Source: Gimesia aquarii
Lineage (GTDB): Bacteria; Planctomycetota; Planctomycetia; Planctomycetales; Planctomycetaceae
Reading direction: 5' to 3'
Assembly: GCF_007748175.1 (NCBI RefSeq)
Contig: NZ_CP037422.1
Coordinates: 4,852,334-4,916,333, forward strand
DNA length: 64,000 nt
In this document: one piece after another, positions 8,585 through 18,110 of the stretch
Numbering within the stretch: the stretch's first letter is position 1
Layout of the letters: each line of letters opens with the position of its first letter
Position numbers and translations under genes: made by a program
Notes under the pieces: model-generated
What the model was told of the DNA's origin: nothing
The model's input: only the letters and a program-made list of their open reading frames with translations
Database searches by the model: none

Positions 8585-9790
8585 ATGAAAACAATATCCA
8601 TGCTTCTATTCATTGTAGTGCTTGTGATTTCTCAGCAAGCATTCGCGGCAGAGAAAGTCGATACTTCGCCCGCTCCAGTCAAGATTGTGAAAGTCTTTCC
8701 CTATCTCAAAATTGATCGTCCGATTGTAGTTACTCATGCGGGTGATGGATCGGATCGCCTGTTTATTGCTTCGCAGAAGGGGAAAGTTTATGTCGTACCA
8801 AATACACCCGAAGATGAAGATCTTGAAGAAGGAAAGCTTTTTCTCGATATCTCGGATCGTGTGACTTACAACGACAAACAGAATGAAGAAGGTTTGTTAG
8901 GACTTGCTTTTCATCCGAAATTTAAAGAGAACGGCGAGTTCTTTATCTACTATAGTACCCCCGACAAACCCGTGAATACGTCAGTGATTTCGCGTTTTCG
9001 TGTGTCCGGGAATGATCCCGATAAAGCACTTGCAGATTCCGAAAAAGTATTGATGCGTGTGAAACAGCCTGCCTGGAATCATGGAGGTGGGACAGTAGTC
9101 TTTGGACCGGATGGAAAACTTTACATTGCCTTTGGAGATGGCGGTGCTGGGAATGATGTTTTCCATAACGGTCAGAATTTGTCATCCGTTTTGGGAACGA
9201 TCTGTCGAATCGATGTTGATCATAAGGACCCGGGATTAAACTACGCGATTCCCAAAGATAATCCTTTTTTACACGGAAAAAGTGCTGAGATCAAAACAGC
9301 CCGCAAGGAAATCTGGGCATATGGATTACGTAATCCCTGGCGAATCGCCTTCGATACGAAAACGGATGTCCTCTGGGCCGGTGATGTGGGACAAAATATC
9401 TGGGAAGAGATAGATATTATCGTCAAAGGAGGGAACTATGGCTGGTCCGTCCGTGAAGGAAAACATCCATTCGGCCCCAACGGAGTGGAACCGCGTCCTC
9501 ATTTAATTGAACCGATTTGGGAATATGATCATAGTGTAGGAAAATCGATTACTGGTGGTTCGGTTTATCGCGGTAAAAAGATTCCTGCGATACAAGGTGC
9601 GTACGTTTACGGTGATTATGTCTCTGGTAAATTCTGGGCATTAAAATATGATGCCCAGAACAAGAAAGTCACTGCAAACCATGTGATTGAATCGCCGAGC
9701 ATACCGGTGATGACATTCGGAACAGATCAGAATGGCGAGATGTTTCTTACTTCCTCTTTTAGTGAAATTTTTATGCTCAAATCAAAATAA
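8585..9790 (+). CDS. exported PQQ-dependent sugar dehydrogenase (GSDH family)
   Basis: 401 residues with a signal peptide cut near AFA-A (residue 21). The six-bladed propeller motifs of soluble glucose/sorbosone dehydrogenases are clear: GDGSDRLFIASQKGKVYVV, EEGLLGLAFHPKF, NHGGGTVVFGPDGKLY, FGDGGAGND, AYGLRNPWRIAFD, GDVGQNIWEEID and NYGW. The His in NHGG corresponds to the catalytic base position of the family. It would oxidise an aldose or related compound in the periplasm using PQQ. No PQQ synthesis genes are nearby. The upstream 190 bases show no clear promoter. A strong hairpin follows. Confidence 0.87.
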   Translation: MKTISMLLFIVVLVISQQAFAAEKVDTSPAPVKIVKVFPYLKIDRPIVVTHAGDGSDRLFIASQKGKVYVVPNTPEDEDLEEGKLFLDISDRVTYNDKQNEEGLLGLAFHPKFKENGEFFIYYSTPDKPVNTSVISRFRVSGNDPDKALADSEKVLMRVKQPAWNHGGGTVVFGPDGKLYIAFGDGGAGNDVFHNGQNLSSVLGTICRIDVDHKDPGLNYAIPKDNPFLHGKSAEIKTARKEIWAYGLRNPWRIAFDTKTDVLWAGDVGQNIWEEIDIIVKGGNYGWSVREGKHPFGPNGVEPRPHLIEPIWEYDHSVGKSITGGSVYRGKKIPAIQGAYVYGDYVSGKFWALKYDAQNKKVTANHVIESPSIPVMTFGTDQNGEMFLTSSFSEIFMLKSK

Positions 9791-9839
9791 TCAGATCTTG
9801 CATTTGAGTCTAATTTGCAACTAATACAACTAATAAAAG

Positions 9840-9884
9840 AAAAACCACGGAAGACCTAGTCAAGGTTCCGTGGTTTTTCTTTTT
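9840..9884. terminator. bidirectional terminator between convergent genes
   Basis: A perfect 13-bp stem (AAAAACCACGGAA / TTCCGTGGTTTTT) with a 13-base loop. The plus-strand copy runs into TTTTTCTTTTT. The leading A-run gives a U-run on the other strand, so it probably stops the dehydrogenase gene and the minus-strand DUF2237 gene. Confidence 0.85.
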
Positions 9885-9907
9885 AATATGAATTGCTTGG
9901 TGCCATA

Positions 9908-10282
9908 CTATGCTTCGATTGCGTATTGCTCCAAGTCTTCCAGATCGACAAATTCAAGTGTCGAAATGTGACAGGCTTCAAGAACCACGCGAGGTGCCAT
10001 ACCTGCTTCAAGAGCTTCTTTCCAGCGTTCTACGCACAAACACCATCGATCACCGGGTTTCAAGCCCGGAAAGTCAAATTGAGGGTGAGGTGTGCTGAGA
10101 TCATTGCCCCGTTGTTTAGAGAATGCGAGGAATTCTGCCGTGACTTCTGTGCAAACTGTATGTAGTCCCATGTCAGAGCTACCAGTATTACAACAACCAT
10201 CCCGATAAAATCCAGTGACCGGGTCCATCGAGCAAGTTTCCAGTTCTGTACCAAGTACATTTTTGGCTTTTTTTTGATTCAT
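9908..10282 (-). CDS. DUF2237 family protein
   Basis: 124 residues from the ATG at 10282. It matches the DUF2237 pattern nearly throughout: NVLGTELETCSMDPVTGF, YRDGCC, HTVCTEVTAEFL, FSKQRGNDLSTP, FPGLKPGDRWCLC and VVLEACH. Conserved cysteines and histidines (two adjacent Cys, HTVC, WCLC) suggest metal or redox chemistry, but no function is established to my knowledge. The upstream gene's TAA is one base before this ATG, so the two are translationally coupled and this start is well supported. Cytosolic. Confidence 0.88.
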   Translation of the reverse strand: MNQKKAKNVLGTELETCSMDPVTGFYRDGCCNTGSSDMGLHTVCTEVTAEFLAFSKQRGNDLSTPHPQFDFPGLKPGDRWCLCVERWKEALEAGMAPRVVLEACHISTLEFVDLEDLEQYAIEA

Positions 10283-10283
10283 T

Positions 10284-11207
10284 TTAAAACCGGTCAACCT
10301 CTCTATAGGCTTCAATGACAGCCATGTCACCTTTTTTACCAGGCTTGGAATTTCCGTGTTCCATTCCGATAATACCATCGAATCCTTTGGAATGGATATG
10401 TTTAAATACATTCAGATAATTGATTTCACCCGTACCTGGTTCTTTCCGTCCCGGATTATCTCCAGATTGGAAGTAACCAATTTCATCCCAGCAATTGTCG
10501 ATGTTAACAATCAGATTCCCTTCCGTAATTTGCTGATGGTAAATATCAAATAAAATTTTGCAGGCCGGACTATTCACGGCTTTACAGATTGCATAAGCCT
10601 GAGGTGAGCCTTGCAGAAAAACACCACCATGGTTGGCATACCAGTTTAGAGGTTCCAGTACCATTACCATTCCATGAGGTTCAAAAATATCAGCACAGCG
10701 TCTGAGCAATTCAATTACATTCGCAGTCTGGTATCCTTCTGCCAATCGACCACGAGGGCCTTCATCGACATTGCCTGGAACAACAGTCATCCACTTGGCA
10801 TTCACCCGTTTTGCGACTTCGACTGAGTCTTTAATGTCTTTTAGAACTGAATTCCAAACATCTTTATCTTTACGAGTAAATGTAAGCTTACCAATGGAAC
10901 CGTGTGCTACAAAAACACCCATCTCCATATTCAGCTTGTCCATCGTGTCTGCTATTTGCTGCTGGAGCGCTTGGGGTTTCTTTTTCATTCCGTTATCTTC
11001 CCAGGCTGTGAAACCCTGGTCAGCGGCGAATTTCAATTGATCCAGGGGATCATTTCCGGCTGCGTTTCTGAACATGCCGAAGTGAGGAGCGTATTTCAGG
11101 TGAAACGGTTTCTTATCGTCTGATTCACCAGCTTGAGTTGTACTTCCCACAAATGCAGCAGTGCTGCCTGCAATAACGCTGTTTTTAAGGAACTCTCGGC
11201 GTTGCAT
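10284..11207 (-). CDS. Tat-exported hydroxypyruvate isomerase-like TIM barrel
   Basis: 307 residues. ATG at 11207 has CAGGAGCC upstream. The N-terminus MQRREFLKNSVIAGSTAAF is a twin-arginine signal. The body is a xylose-isomerase-like TIM barrel resembling hydroxypyruvate isomerase (Hyi): YAPHFGMF near the start, LEPLNWYANHGG (metal-ligand Glu), ILFDIYHQQI (Asp and His ligands) and GIIGMEHGNS (final Glu ligand). It would isomerise or epimerise a small sugar or keto acid in the periplasm; substrate unknown. It is coupled to the DUF2237 gene by a one-base gap. Confidence 0.8.
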   Translation of the reverse strand: MQRREFLKNSVIAGSTAAFVGSTTQAGESDDKKPFHLKYAPHFGMFRNAAGNDPLDQLKFAADQGFTAWEDNGMKKKPQALQQQIADTMDKLNMEMGVFVAHGSIGKLTFTRKDKDVWNSVLKDIKDSVEVAKRVNAKWMTVVPGNVDEGPRGRLAEGYQTANVIELLRRCADIFEPHGMVMVLEPLNWYANHGGVFLQGSPQAYAICKAVNSPACKILFDIYHQQITEGNLIVNIDNCWDEIGYFQSGDNPGRKEPGTGEINYLNVFKHIHSKGFDGIIGMEHGNSKPGKKGDMAVIEAYREVDRF

Positions 11208-11385
11208 ATGTTTGGCTCCTGATTGTGAATTTTAGTTCGGTTGATTATTGGGAGATAATTATTCTAGTCAAAGTGCGCAGGGGATGCACCTGATTTGTCT
11301 TGGAATCGTTTCAAGTGAGCAAAAGTCAGTCATTCTACAGTGAGATTGCTATTATGAAATGCTGAAAACTCAGTTGAAAACGTGC

Positions 11386-11892
11386 TCAGGAGAGGCTCGG
11401 GAGTCGGATGACGACCAGAATTCCAATGCAGGCCAGGACGACGAGAGTCGTTTTGAGGGGCATTGAAAGCGGAGAAAGAATCAACGTCGCTGTAATGATG
11501 ATGACAACGATCGAAATCGCCTGGATTTTTACATTCATTCGAATGCCACCATCCTGCTGCCAGTCTTTTAAAACTTGTCCCAAAATCGGGGAACGTAATA
11601 AAGCGCGATTCAATCGAGGTGATGTCCGGATTAGAAAAAAGCTGGTCAAAAGGAGGAACGGAGTCGTAGGAAGTACCGGTAGCGCAACACCGAGAACACC
11701 TAACACAAAAAACACGAGTGCAAAAAACAGATAAGCTGCTTTTTTGATACCTGTTACTGTGGGAACGGAGACTTCATCAAGTGTGTCTAAAAAAGCAGGA
11801 TGGATTTCATCAAACGCAATTCGGTCCAAGGTCATTCTGGGACTGCTTGAATCCTTAGAGAGTTTTTTTTGCGGTTGAGAATCTCTGATCAT
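11386..11892 (-). CDS. DUF454 (YbaN-like) inner membrane protein
   Basis: 168 residues. About 45 polar residues lead into a membrane block. Three or four hydrophobic segments follow, including AAYLFFALVFFVLGVLGVAL, then the family signature LPVLPTTPFLLLTSFFLIRTSPRLNRALL and a final pair of helices. The family (E. coli YbaN) has no firm function. The polar N-terminal extension is longer than in YbaN (about 125 residues). Starts at an ATG without a visible ribosome binding site. Monocistronic by spacing. Confidence 0.8.
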   Translation of the reverse strand: MIRDSQPQKKLSKDSSSPRMTLDRIAFDEIHPAFLDTLDEVSVPTVTGIKKAAYLFFALVFFVLGVLGVALPVLPTTPFLLLTSFFLIRTSPRLNRALLRSPILGQVLKDWQQDGGIRMNVKIQAISIVVIIITATLILSPLSMPLKTTLVVLACIGILVVIRLPSLS

Positions 11893-12033
11893 GTAAATAA
11901 AGGTCTGTATTATTTGAGTGCAGAAATGAATAAAATATTTTAGCTGAATTCAGTCTTAGAACAAGATCGAACTTTTTATACTATTCTCTGAGGTAAATCC
12001 CGCAGTCTGGTTGACGTTGAAAACAATCAAGGA

Positions 12034-13071
12034 TTATTTCGAAGGTTGCATACCCCCTCGAATGGATCCGGCTTTTGTGTTTCCATAATTATCTGCAAAT
12101 AGTGGATCGAGCGGACGGCTATTAGGGACTGACAACCAGACACGTAGCAAATGTCTCTTTAAACTATCTTCGTCAGCGTCTTCAAACTCGTCGCGGCGAT
12201 GAAAGATTACCCAGTTATTCAAAAAGAGAAGGTCACCTGCTTCCTGCTGAAATGTAACGTTCAATTCTGGTGATTCCGCCAGTGTTTCCAGTTGACTCAG
12301 AGCATCTTGTTGTGCCTGTGACATTTCAGGCAGATCAGGAGAAGCATATGCACGATCAATGAGTACACGTAAGAAACTGGCTGCAAAATGTCCTTCGTGA
12401 ACTGAAAAAATTGGTTGTTGGCAGAATGGTTTTTGGTTACCTGTATCAACATTATGACGCAGATAATAAAAAGGCTGCATCAGAACATTAGCCAATTCAG
12501 GGCATTTGGTACGCATCTCATTATAGAGTGAAACCGAGCTGACAAGTTGATTGTTACCGCCGGAAACAGCGGGTTGGATACAGAGAAATCCGATAACATC
12601 GCAACGGTCAGTATGAAAACTGAGTCGTTTGCGTGTGTTTGGCCCCCGCGCCTGTGCTTGTCCCACCTGATAGCCTTCGTCCCTGACATGAAACACTTTT
12701 TCTCCAGTGGCACTTTGAGAAACTGGTGTTCCCAAATGAATCGAGAGTAACCAGAAAAGGCTCTCCAGCTCTGATGAAGAATAATTCTCGACAGGGAATC
12801 GTTTTAATTGACAGGCTCCTGAGCCATATTCCAATTGATGTTGAATTTGTTTTAAAACGGGACTTAAGTTTGGCAGCGGGAATTGTGCTTTAGAAATCTG
12901 ATCGAAAGTCAGTTTTTCTTTTGAAATCGTATCCAGCGCTTGTTCCAGATCTTGAAGCTGTAGTTCATTAAGATGGATCAACCAGTCTTGTCTCTGAATC
13001 AGCTCATCACCTTTCCAGGCTGCAGGGATTGAAAAAGGTCCTGGTAGTTGGTCATCACTCAATATACCCAC
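12034..13071 (-). CDS. TauD/TfdA-type Fe(II)/2-oxoglutarate dioxygenase
   Basis: 345 residues from a GTG at 13071 with AGGAG 10 bases upstream. The iron-binding triad is visible: His153 and Asp155 in SFHTDRCD and the distal His291 in VIFHRRDEFED. Arg310 in LLRVWLS is placed to bind the 2-oxoglutarate carboxylate. The N-terminal 100 residues (an all-helical, Gln-rich lead-in) resemble other TauD-like plant/bacterial proteins. It would hydroxylate or oxidatively cleave an unknown small molecule in the cytosol. No sulfonate or other pathway genes accompany it. Confidence 0.85.
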   Translation of the reverse strand: MGILSDDQLPGPFSIPAAWKGDELIQRQDWLIHLNELQLQDLEQALDTISKEKLTFDQISKAQFPLPNLSPVLKQIQHQLEYGSGACQLKRFPVENYSSSELESLFWLLSIHLGTPVSQSATGEKVFHVRDEGYQVGQAQARGPNTRKRLSFHTDRCDVIGFLCIQPAVSGGNNQLVSSVSLYNEMRTKCPELANVLMQPFYYLRHNVDTGNQKPFCQQPIFSVHEGHFAASFLRVLIDRAYASPDLPEMSQAQQDALSQLETLAESPELNVTFQQEAGDLLFLNNWVIFHRRDEFEDADEDSLKRHLLRVWLSVPNSRPLDPLFADNYGNTKAGSIRGGMQPSK

Positions 13072-13226
13072 TCTTAACTCGCTCCTGATGAATGCCGTTG
13101 CTGAATTATTGAAGTCAGTTTAAAATTGATTTTAACAGAAGAAAACTGATGCGAATAGTTTTAGTACGTATACAGTTTCGACCACATTAGCGACATAGAT
13201 CAAACTAAAGTAAGAGTTGAGGCTGT

Positions 13227-13808
13227 ATGATAGAGTTTCAGAAGTATTTTGCGTATGGTTCAAATATGCACCCAGCGAGGTTGGAAAAGCGTATTGGACC
13301 ATGTGATATCATTTCGGTAGCTCGTTTACCGCGGGCGGAACTGCGATTTCATAAAACAGGGTTGGATCGCTCTGGAAAATGTGACATTGTATTCCAGCAA
13401 AATCATTCAAAGGAAGTTTGGGGAGTCGTCTATCAAATATCAGAAGGACAAAAAAGTCGACTTGATCAATATGAATCACTGGGACAGGGCTATCAAATCT
13501 TGAAGATCAATGTTTTAACCCAGCAGAATCAAATAATGAATGTGTTTACTTATCAGGCGATGCCTCAATATATCGAGCATTCACTCAAGCCCTTTGATTG
13601 GTACCATGAGTTAGTCATGCTGGGGGCTCAGTTTCACAAATTCCCAGTAAGTTATCTGGATGAATTGCAACAAGTTTCTTTTCTGCCCGATTCTGACCAA
13701 AAGAGTGTTAGGATGCATCAGAATCTGCTGAATACCATTCGCAAAAAACAGCAGTCTAACTTTGATGAGAATGACCAGATACTTAATTATGAAGATCAAA
13801 CCCAGTGA
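13227..13808 (+). CDS. gamma-glutamylcyclotransferase-like protein
   Basis: 193 residues. It begins with the diagnostic FAYGSNMHPARLEKRIG substrate-loop motif of the GGCT/AIG2 fold, followed by LRFHKTG, WGVVYQIS and LDQYESLGQGY, where the Glu is the usual general-base position. These enzymes release 5-oxoproline from gamma-glutamyl peptides or amines. The C-terminal 50 residues form a helical extension. Its last 13 bases overlap the end of the convergent M41-like gene. Confidence 0.82.
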   Translation: MIEFQKYFAYGSNMHPARLEKRIGPCDIISVARLPRAELRFHKTGLDRSGKCDIVFQQNHSKEVWGVVYQISEGQKSRLDQYESLGQGYQILKINVLTQQNQIMNVFTYQAMPQYIEHSLKPFDWYHELVMLGAQFHKFPVSYLDELQQVSFLPDSDQKSVRMHQNLLNTIRKKQQSNFDENDQILNYEDQTQ

Positions 13809-14275
13809 GAGATAATTTCATAGATCATTTCCTCCTCCAGGGTTTCATGTGCTAAGAGTTGATCTACTAGTTCTCCGATAGCCGACCAGTAAGCATCAGT
13901 TCGAAACATTTGATAGAGTCCCCGAGTTTTTTGTTCTAAATATTGCATTCTCGCTGGTTGCTGAGGAAACAGAGTCGCAGCAGCTTTCCATGCTTCTCGC
14001 CAATCGCCCGACCATTCAGCAACCATGGCAGGGTGAAACGGGTCTCCTGTATGAATCATTTCTGCAACAGGTCCTGCCAACGCAACCAGAACGGCTTTTT
14101 CAAGATAGGTTTTTTGGTCAAATAGCCCCTCAGGCCAAGAGAGTTGTGCATCGCCAAAACGTTCAGGACCATCATCCCAGTCGGGATCGATCGTAACGGA
14201 ATGAACGCGGGCACCGACATGAACTGCCATCAATACATGGCCTGCTTCGTGATAAGCCGTTAATTCTTCAGTCAA
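13796..14275 (-). CDS. minimal M41 (FtsH-type) metalloprotease-like protein
   Basis: 159 residues from a TTG at 14275. Residues 1-20 carry AYHEAGHVLMAV, matching the FtsH zinc motif HEXXH (HEAGH), and LVALAGPVAEM resembles the FtsH helix after it. There is no AAA ATPase domain and no membrane segment, so it is only the protease-like domain. The third ligand is not obvious. No better start is available: the frame runs upstream to a stop near 14340 with only ATT/GTA-like codons. Such stand-alone peptidase-M41-like proteins are annotated as ATP-dependent Zn protease-like; substrate unknown. Confidence 0.7.
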   Translation of the reverse strand: MTEELTAYHEAGHVLMAVHVGARVHSVTIDPDWDDGPERFGDAQLSWPEGLFDQKTYLEKAVLVALAGPVAEMIHTGDPFHPAMVAEWSGDWREAWKAAATLFPQQPARMQYLEQKTRGLYQMFRTDAYWSAIGELVDQLLAHETLEEEMIYEIISHWV

Positions 14276-14506
14276 TTTGAGTCCATTATGTTTTATAAAG
14301 AGTACATGATGAGAAATTGTGGAATTGTTAATATCGACAGCTTAAACGAACACGATTTGATTTGATCCATGAACATTCTTTAATAATTGGGATTCATCAA
14401 TTCTGACTTTGTATTGAGTTTTCTCTTCTGTAGAATGAAAGGTCGATTTTGATAAAGTGAAGTCATTGAGAAAGAGTTCGAAAATCATCTTGGAGAAATA
14501 CAACAC

Positions 14507-16618
14507 ATGAATTTGATTCGTCAATTTATCACATTGTGTCTGTTCGCGACAGTCTCAACTCAAGCTGTGCAGGCAGAGGTATACGATGTGGTGATCTATG
14601 GAGGAACTTCAGCCGCGGTGACAGCTGCCGTTCAAGCAAAACGCATGGGCAAGTCAGTTGTCGTTGTTTGCCCTGATCAACATCTTGGTGGATTGTCCAG
14701 TGGGGGTTTAGGTTGGACTGATACCGGAAATAAAGCAGTCATAGGTGGGCTGGCACGCGAGTTTTATCATCGGATCTGGAAGTATTATCAGGCTCCAGAA
14801 ACCTGGAAGTGGCAAAAACGAGAATTGTATGGTGACAAAGGGCAGGGTACTCCTGCCATTGACGGGAAACAAAGGACAATGTGGATCTTTGAGCCACACG
14901 TTGCTGAGCAGGTTTTCGAAGACTTTGTTCGAGAATACAAGATTCCCGTACATCGCAATGAATGGTTGGATCGTCAGCAGGGAGTGAAAATGTCAGGTAA
15001 GAACATTTCCTCTATTACGATGCTCAACGGTAATATCTATTCTGGTCTCATATTTATTGATGCGACTTATGAAGGTGACCTCATGGCGGCAGCCGATGTC
15101 AGCTATCACGTTGGAAGAGAGTCCAATAGTGTATACGGTGAGAAATGGAATGGAGTACAAACTGGTGTATTACATCACAAGCACCATTTTGGTCTCCGAG
15201 CCGTCAAACAAAAGATCAGTCCCTATTGTATTCCCGGAGATCCTTCCAGTGGTTTGCTACCTCGTATCAGCGGTGCGAATCCAGGGAAGTATGGTGCCGG
15301 TGATGACAAGATTCAGGCATACTGTTTCAGAATGTGCTTAACCAAACATGCCGAAAATCGTGTCCCTTTTCCCAAGCCCGAAGGCTACGATCCGAGCCAG
15401 TACGAATTGTTATTGAGAATTTATCAGGCGGGTTGGAGAGAAACCTTCGCAAAATTTGATCCTATTCCCAATTATAAAACGGATACGAACAATCACGGTC
15501 CAATGAGTACTGATAACATTGGCTATAATTACGATTATCCCGAGGCCTCTTATAAACGCAGAAAAGAAATTATCAAAGAACATGAGACCTATCAAAAAGG
15601 CTGGCTCTATTTTATTGCCAATGATCCGCGCGTTCCAAGTGAAGTACAGAAAAAAATGCGGGAATGGGGACTCGCCAAGGATGAGTTTACTGATAATGGA
15701 AACTGGCCACATCAACTCTATATTCGTGAAGCACGTCGGATGATTGGACAGTTTGTGATGACAGAGAATGAACTGTTGAAAAAACGCCCCACACCCAATT
15801 CAGTTGGTATGGGATCTTACACAATGGACTCGCATAACGTGCAGCGATATGTCACACCTGAAGGGTACGTTCAAAATGAGGGAGACATCGGTGTTTCAAC
15901 CCATGGTCCCTATCAGATTGCCTATGGTAGTCTGGTTCCTAAAAAAGGAGAGTGTGGAAATCTGCTTGTACCCGTGTGTGTTTCCAGTTCACATATTGCC
16001 TTCGGTTCGATTCGAATGGAACCAGTTTTTATGATTTTAGGACATTCGGCGGCCACAGCAGCCGGCATCGCCATTGATCAAAAATTGGATGTGCAAGATG
16101 TACCCTATGCTGTTCTCAAAGAAAAACTAGTCAAAGAAGGGCAAATTCTGGAAGCGCCTCCCGAAGCAAAATTTGGTCGAAATGGTGTGGATCCAGCGAA
16201 GTTGAAGGGCATTGTACTCGACGATTCACGGGCCGATCTAATAGGATCATGGGAATTCAGCAGATCGTCGAAAAAATATGTCGGTTCAGGTTATAGTCAC
16301 GAATCAAACTCACAGGATGGAAAGGCAATCGCTCGATTCGAAACGAAAGTACCGAAATCCGGGCGCTATGAAGTACGCTATGCGTATACTCCTCATGGTA
16401 ATCGTAGCTCGAAAGTCAAAGTCGCAGTCAAACATGCGAACGGTGAAGCACTTCGCACCATTAATCAGAAGAAGCTGCCGTCACTGGATGGTATTTTTGT
16501 TTCGTTGGGAGAATACGACTTTGTAACAGACGAGGCAGCGGTAGTCGAAGTGACAAACGAGGATTCAGACGGTTATGTGATTATTGATGCCGTTCAGTGG
16601 CTACCAGTCGCAAAGTGA
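14507..16618 (+). CDS. exported FAD-dependent oxidoreductase with golvesin-like C-terminus
   Basis: 703 residues with a signal peptide cut near VQA-E (residue 24). A FAD-binding Rossmann motif follows (YDVVIYGGTSAAVTAAVQA, then KSVVVV and HLGGLSSGGLGWTD), typical of the FAD_oxidored family found beside glycan-degradation genes. DATYEGDLMAAADVSY and HIAFGSIRMEP are further family blocks. Residues about 570-703 resemble a golvesin/xanthan-lyase C-terminal beta-sandwich (YVGSGYSHES, GRYEVRYAYTPHGNRS, VIIDAVQWLP). The start has GGAG 11 bases upstream. It lies 37 bases ahead of a pectate-lyase-like gene, suggesting a joint role in polysaccharide use. Substrate unknown. Confidence 0.8.
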   Translation: MNLIRQFITLCLFATVSTQAVQAEVYDVVIYGGTSAAVTAAVQAKRMGKSVVVVCPDQHLGGLSSGGLGWTDTGNKAVIGGLAREFYHRIWKYYQAPETWKWQKRELYGDKGQGTPAIDGKQRTMWIFEPHVAEQVFEDFVREYKIPVHRNEWLDRQQGVKMSGKNISSITMLNGNIYSGLIFIDATYEGDLMAAADVSYHVGRESNSVYGEKWNGVQTGVLHHKHHFGLRAVKQKISPYCIPGDPSSGLLPRISGANPGKYGAGDDKIQAYCFRMCLTKHAENRVPFPKPEGYDPSQYELLLRIYQAGWRETFAKFDPIPNYKTDTNNHGPMSTDNIGYNYDYPEASYKRRKEIIKEHETYQKGWLYFIANDPRVPSEVQKKMREWGLAKDEFTDNGNWPHQLYIREARRMIGQFVMTENELLKKRPTPNSVGMGSYTMDSHNVQRYVTPEGYVQNEGDIGVSTHGPYQIAYGSLVPKKGECGNLLVPVCVSSSHIAFGSIRMEPVFMILGHSAATAAGIAIDQKLDVQDVPYAVLKEKLVKEGQILEAPPEAKFGRNGVDPAKLKGIVLDDSRADLIGSWEFSRSSKKYVGSGYSHESNSQDGKAIARFETKVPKSGRYEVRYAYTPHGNRSSKVKVAVKHANGEALRTINQKKLPSLDGIFVSLGEYDFVTDEAAVVEVTNEDSDGYVIIDAVQWLPVAK

Positions 16619-16655
16619 ATAAGATTCAATTCAAGTCTAGAAAGAGGAATCAGCG

Positions 16656-18110
16656 ATGCAAAAGAAGAATGCTTTTTTGACTTTGTTGTTATGTTACGTT
16701 CTGATTTCGATTGAGGGACTTGCAGAATCTTCATTACTCGCGGCTGAGAAAGTCACGAAACAAAATATTGTTCACACGATGCGTAAGGCGAGTGAGTATT
16801 ACCGTGACAAACTTGCCGTACATGGAGGTTATGTTTATTACTATAGTCTCGATCTGCAACAACGCTGGGGAGAGGGTAAAGCAGGGCCGAACCAGATTTG
16901 GGTACAACCGCCGGGAACTCCTACGGTTGGGTTAGCGTATCTGAGAGCCTGGCAGGCAACGGGAGATCAATTTTATCTTGACGCAGCGACCGATGCCGCA
17001 CTCTCCCTCGTATACGGGCAGTTGAAATCCGGTGGCTGGACAAATTCGATCGATTTTAATCCTAAGAGTAAATTAACCGCTGATTACCGTAATGGAAAAG
17101 GGAGAGGTAAAAATAATTCTACACTTGATGATGGAATTACGCAGTCAGCAATTCAGTTATTAATCCACGTTGATAAAGCGCACCAGTTCCAGCATCAAAA
17201 GATTCATCAAGCAGCAATGATCGCTTTGAACGCGTTACTCGAAGCACAATTTCCGGTGGGCGCGTTTCCGCAGGTATGGACGGGACCCGTTAAAAAGATT
17301 CCCGCAAAAGCAGCTAACTTTCCCAAGTATGATTGGCGCACGGAAGGACGCATCAAGAATTACTGGGATTACTATACACTAAATGATGGATTGGCAGGCT
17401 ATGTGTCTACAGTCCTGATAGATGCGTATGAAATCTACCAAGATGAGCGTTATCAGCAGGCAGTATTAAAGCTGGGAGATTTTTTGATTGAAGCTCAGCT
17501 ACCTGATCCGCAGCCTGCCTGGGCTCAACAATACAATTATGAAATGCAGCCTATATGGGCCCGTAAATTTGAACCACCAGCTATAACCGGCGGAGAATCG
17601 CAGGATGCCATCGAAACTTTGATGAAAATATATCGCTTCAGTGGAGACAAAAAATATTTGAAACCGATTCCGAAAGCACTTTCTTATCTGAGGAAATCCC
17701 AATTACCGAATGGACAATTAGCACGATACTATGCGTTGCAAACGAATCGACCACTCTACATGACAAGGAATGGAAAAAAATACAGCCTGACCTATGATGA
17801 CTCGAATTTACCACGGCATTATGGCTGGAAAATCGATTCACAATTGGCGGAACTCCAACGCGAATTCAATTTAGTGAAATCTGGTAAACAGAAACAGGCT
17901 TCTCACTTAAACAGGCGTAAATTAATGCCACAGGTCAAAACAATTCTGAATACATTGGATGATCAGGCACGCTGGATTAGCATCAGTACCGGACAACGCC
18001 TTGTGGGACAGCCAAAGTTTCCAGTCAATAGTCGTTTTATTTCCAGTGAAGTCTTCAGTCAGAATTTGGAAACTTTGAGCGCTTATTTACTGACATTAAA
18101 ATCAGATTAG
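16656..18110 (+). CDS. secreted PL10-like pectate lyase family protein
   Basis: 484 residues; ATG preceded by AAAGAGGAA. Signal peptide to about residue 30 (LLA-A). The helical-toroid body carries family-10 polysaccharide lyase blocks: STLDDGITQSAIQLL (the catalytic-Asp region is usually TFDNGAT), PVGAFPQVW, and QPAWAQQYNYEMQPIWARKF followed by EPPAI, which is the most diagnostic stretch. PL10 enzymes cleave polygalacturonate by beta-elimination. An atypical second half means the true substrate may be another uronate polymer. Convergent 4-base overlap with the phosphatase gene. Confidence 0.75.
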   Translation: MQKKNAFLTLLLCYVLISIEGLAESSLLAAEKVTKQNIVHTMRKASEYYRDKLAVHGGYVYYYSLDLQQRWGEGKAGPNQIWVQPPGTPTVGLAYLRAWQATGDQFYLDAATDAALSLVYGQLKSGGWTNSIDFNPKSKLTADYRNGKGRGKNNSTLDDGITQSAIQLLIHVDKAHQFQHQKIHQAAMIALNALLEAQFPVGAFPQVWTGPVKKIPAKAANFPKYDWRTEGRIKNYWDYYTLNDGLAGYVSTVLIDAYEIYQDERYQQAVLKLGDFLIEAQLPDPQPAWAQQYNYEMQPIWARKFEPPAITGGESQDAIETLMKIYRFSGDKKYLKPIPKALSYLRKSQLPNGQLARYYALQTNRPLYMTRNGKKYSLTYDDSNLPRHYGWKIDSQLAELQREFNLVKSGKQKQASHLNRRKLMPQVKTILNTLDDQARWISISTGQRLVGQPKFPVNSRFISSEVFSQNLETLSAYLLTLKSD

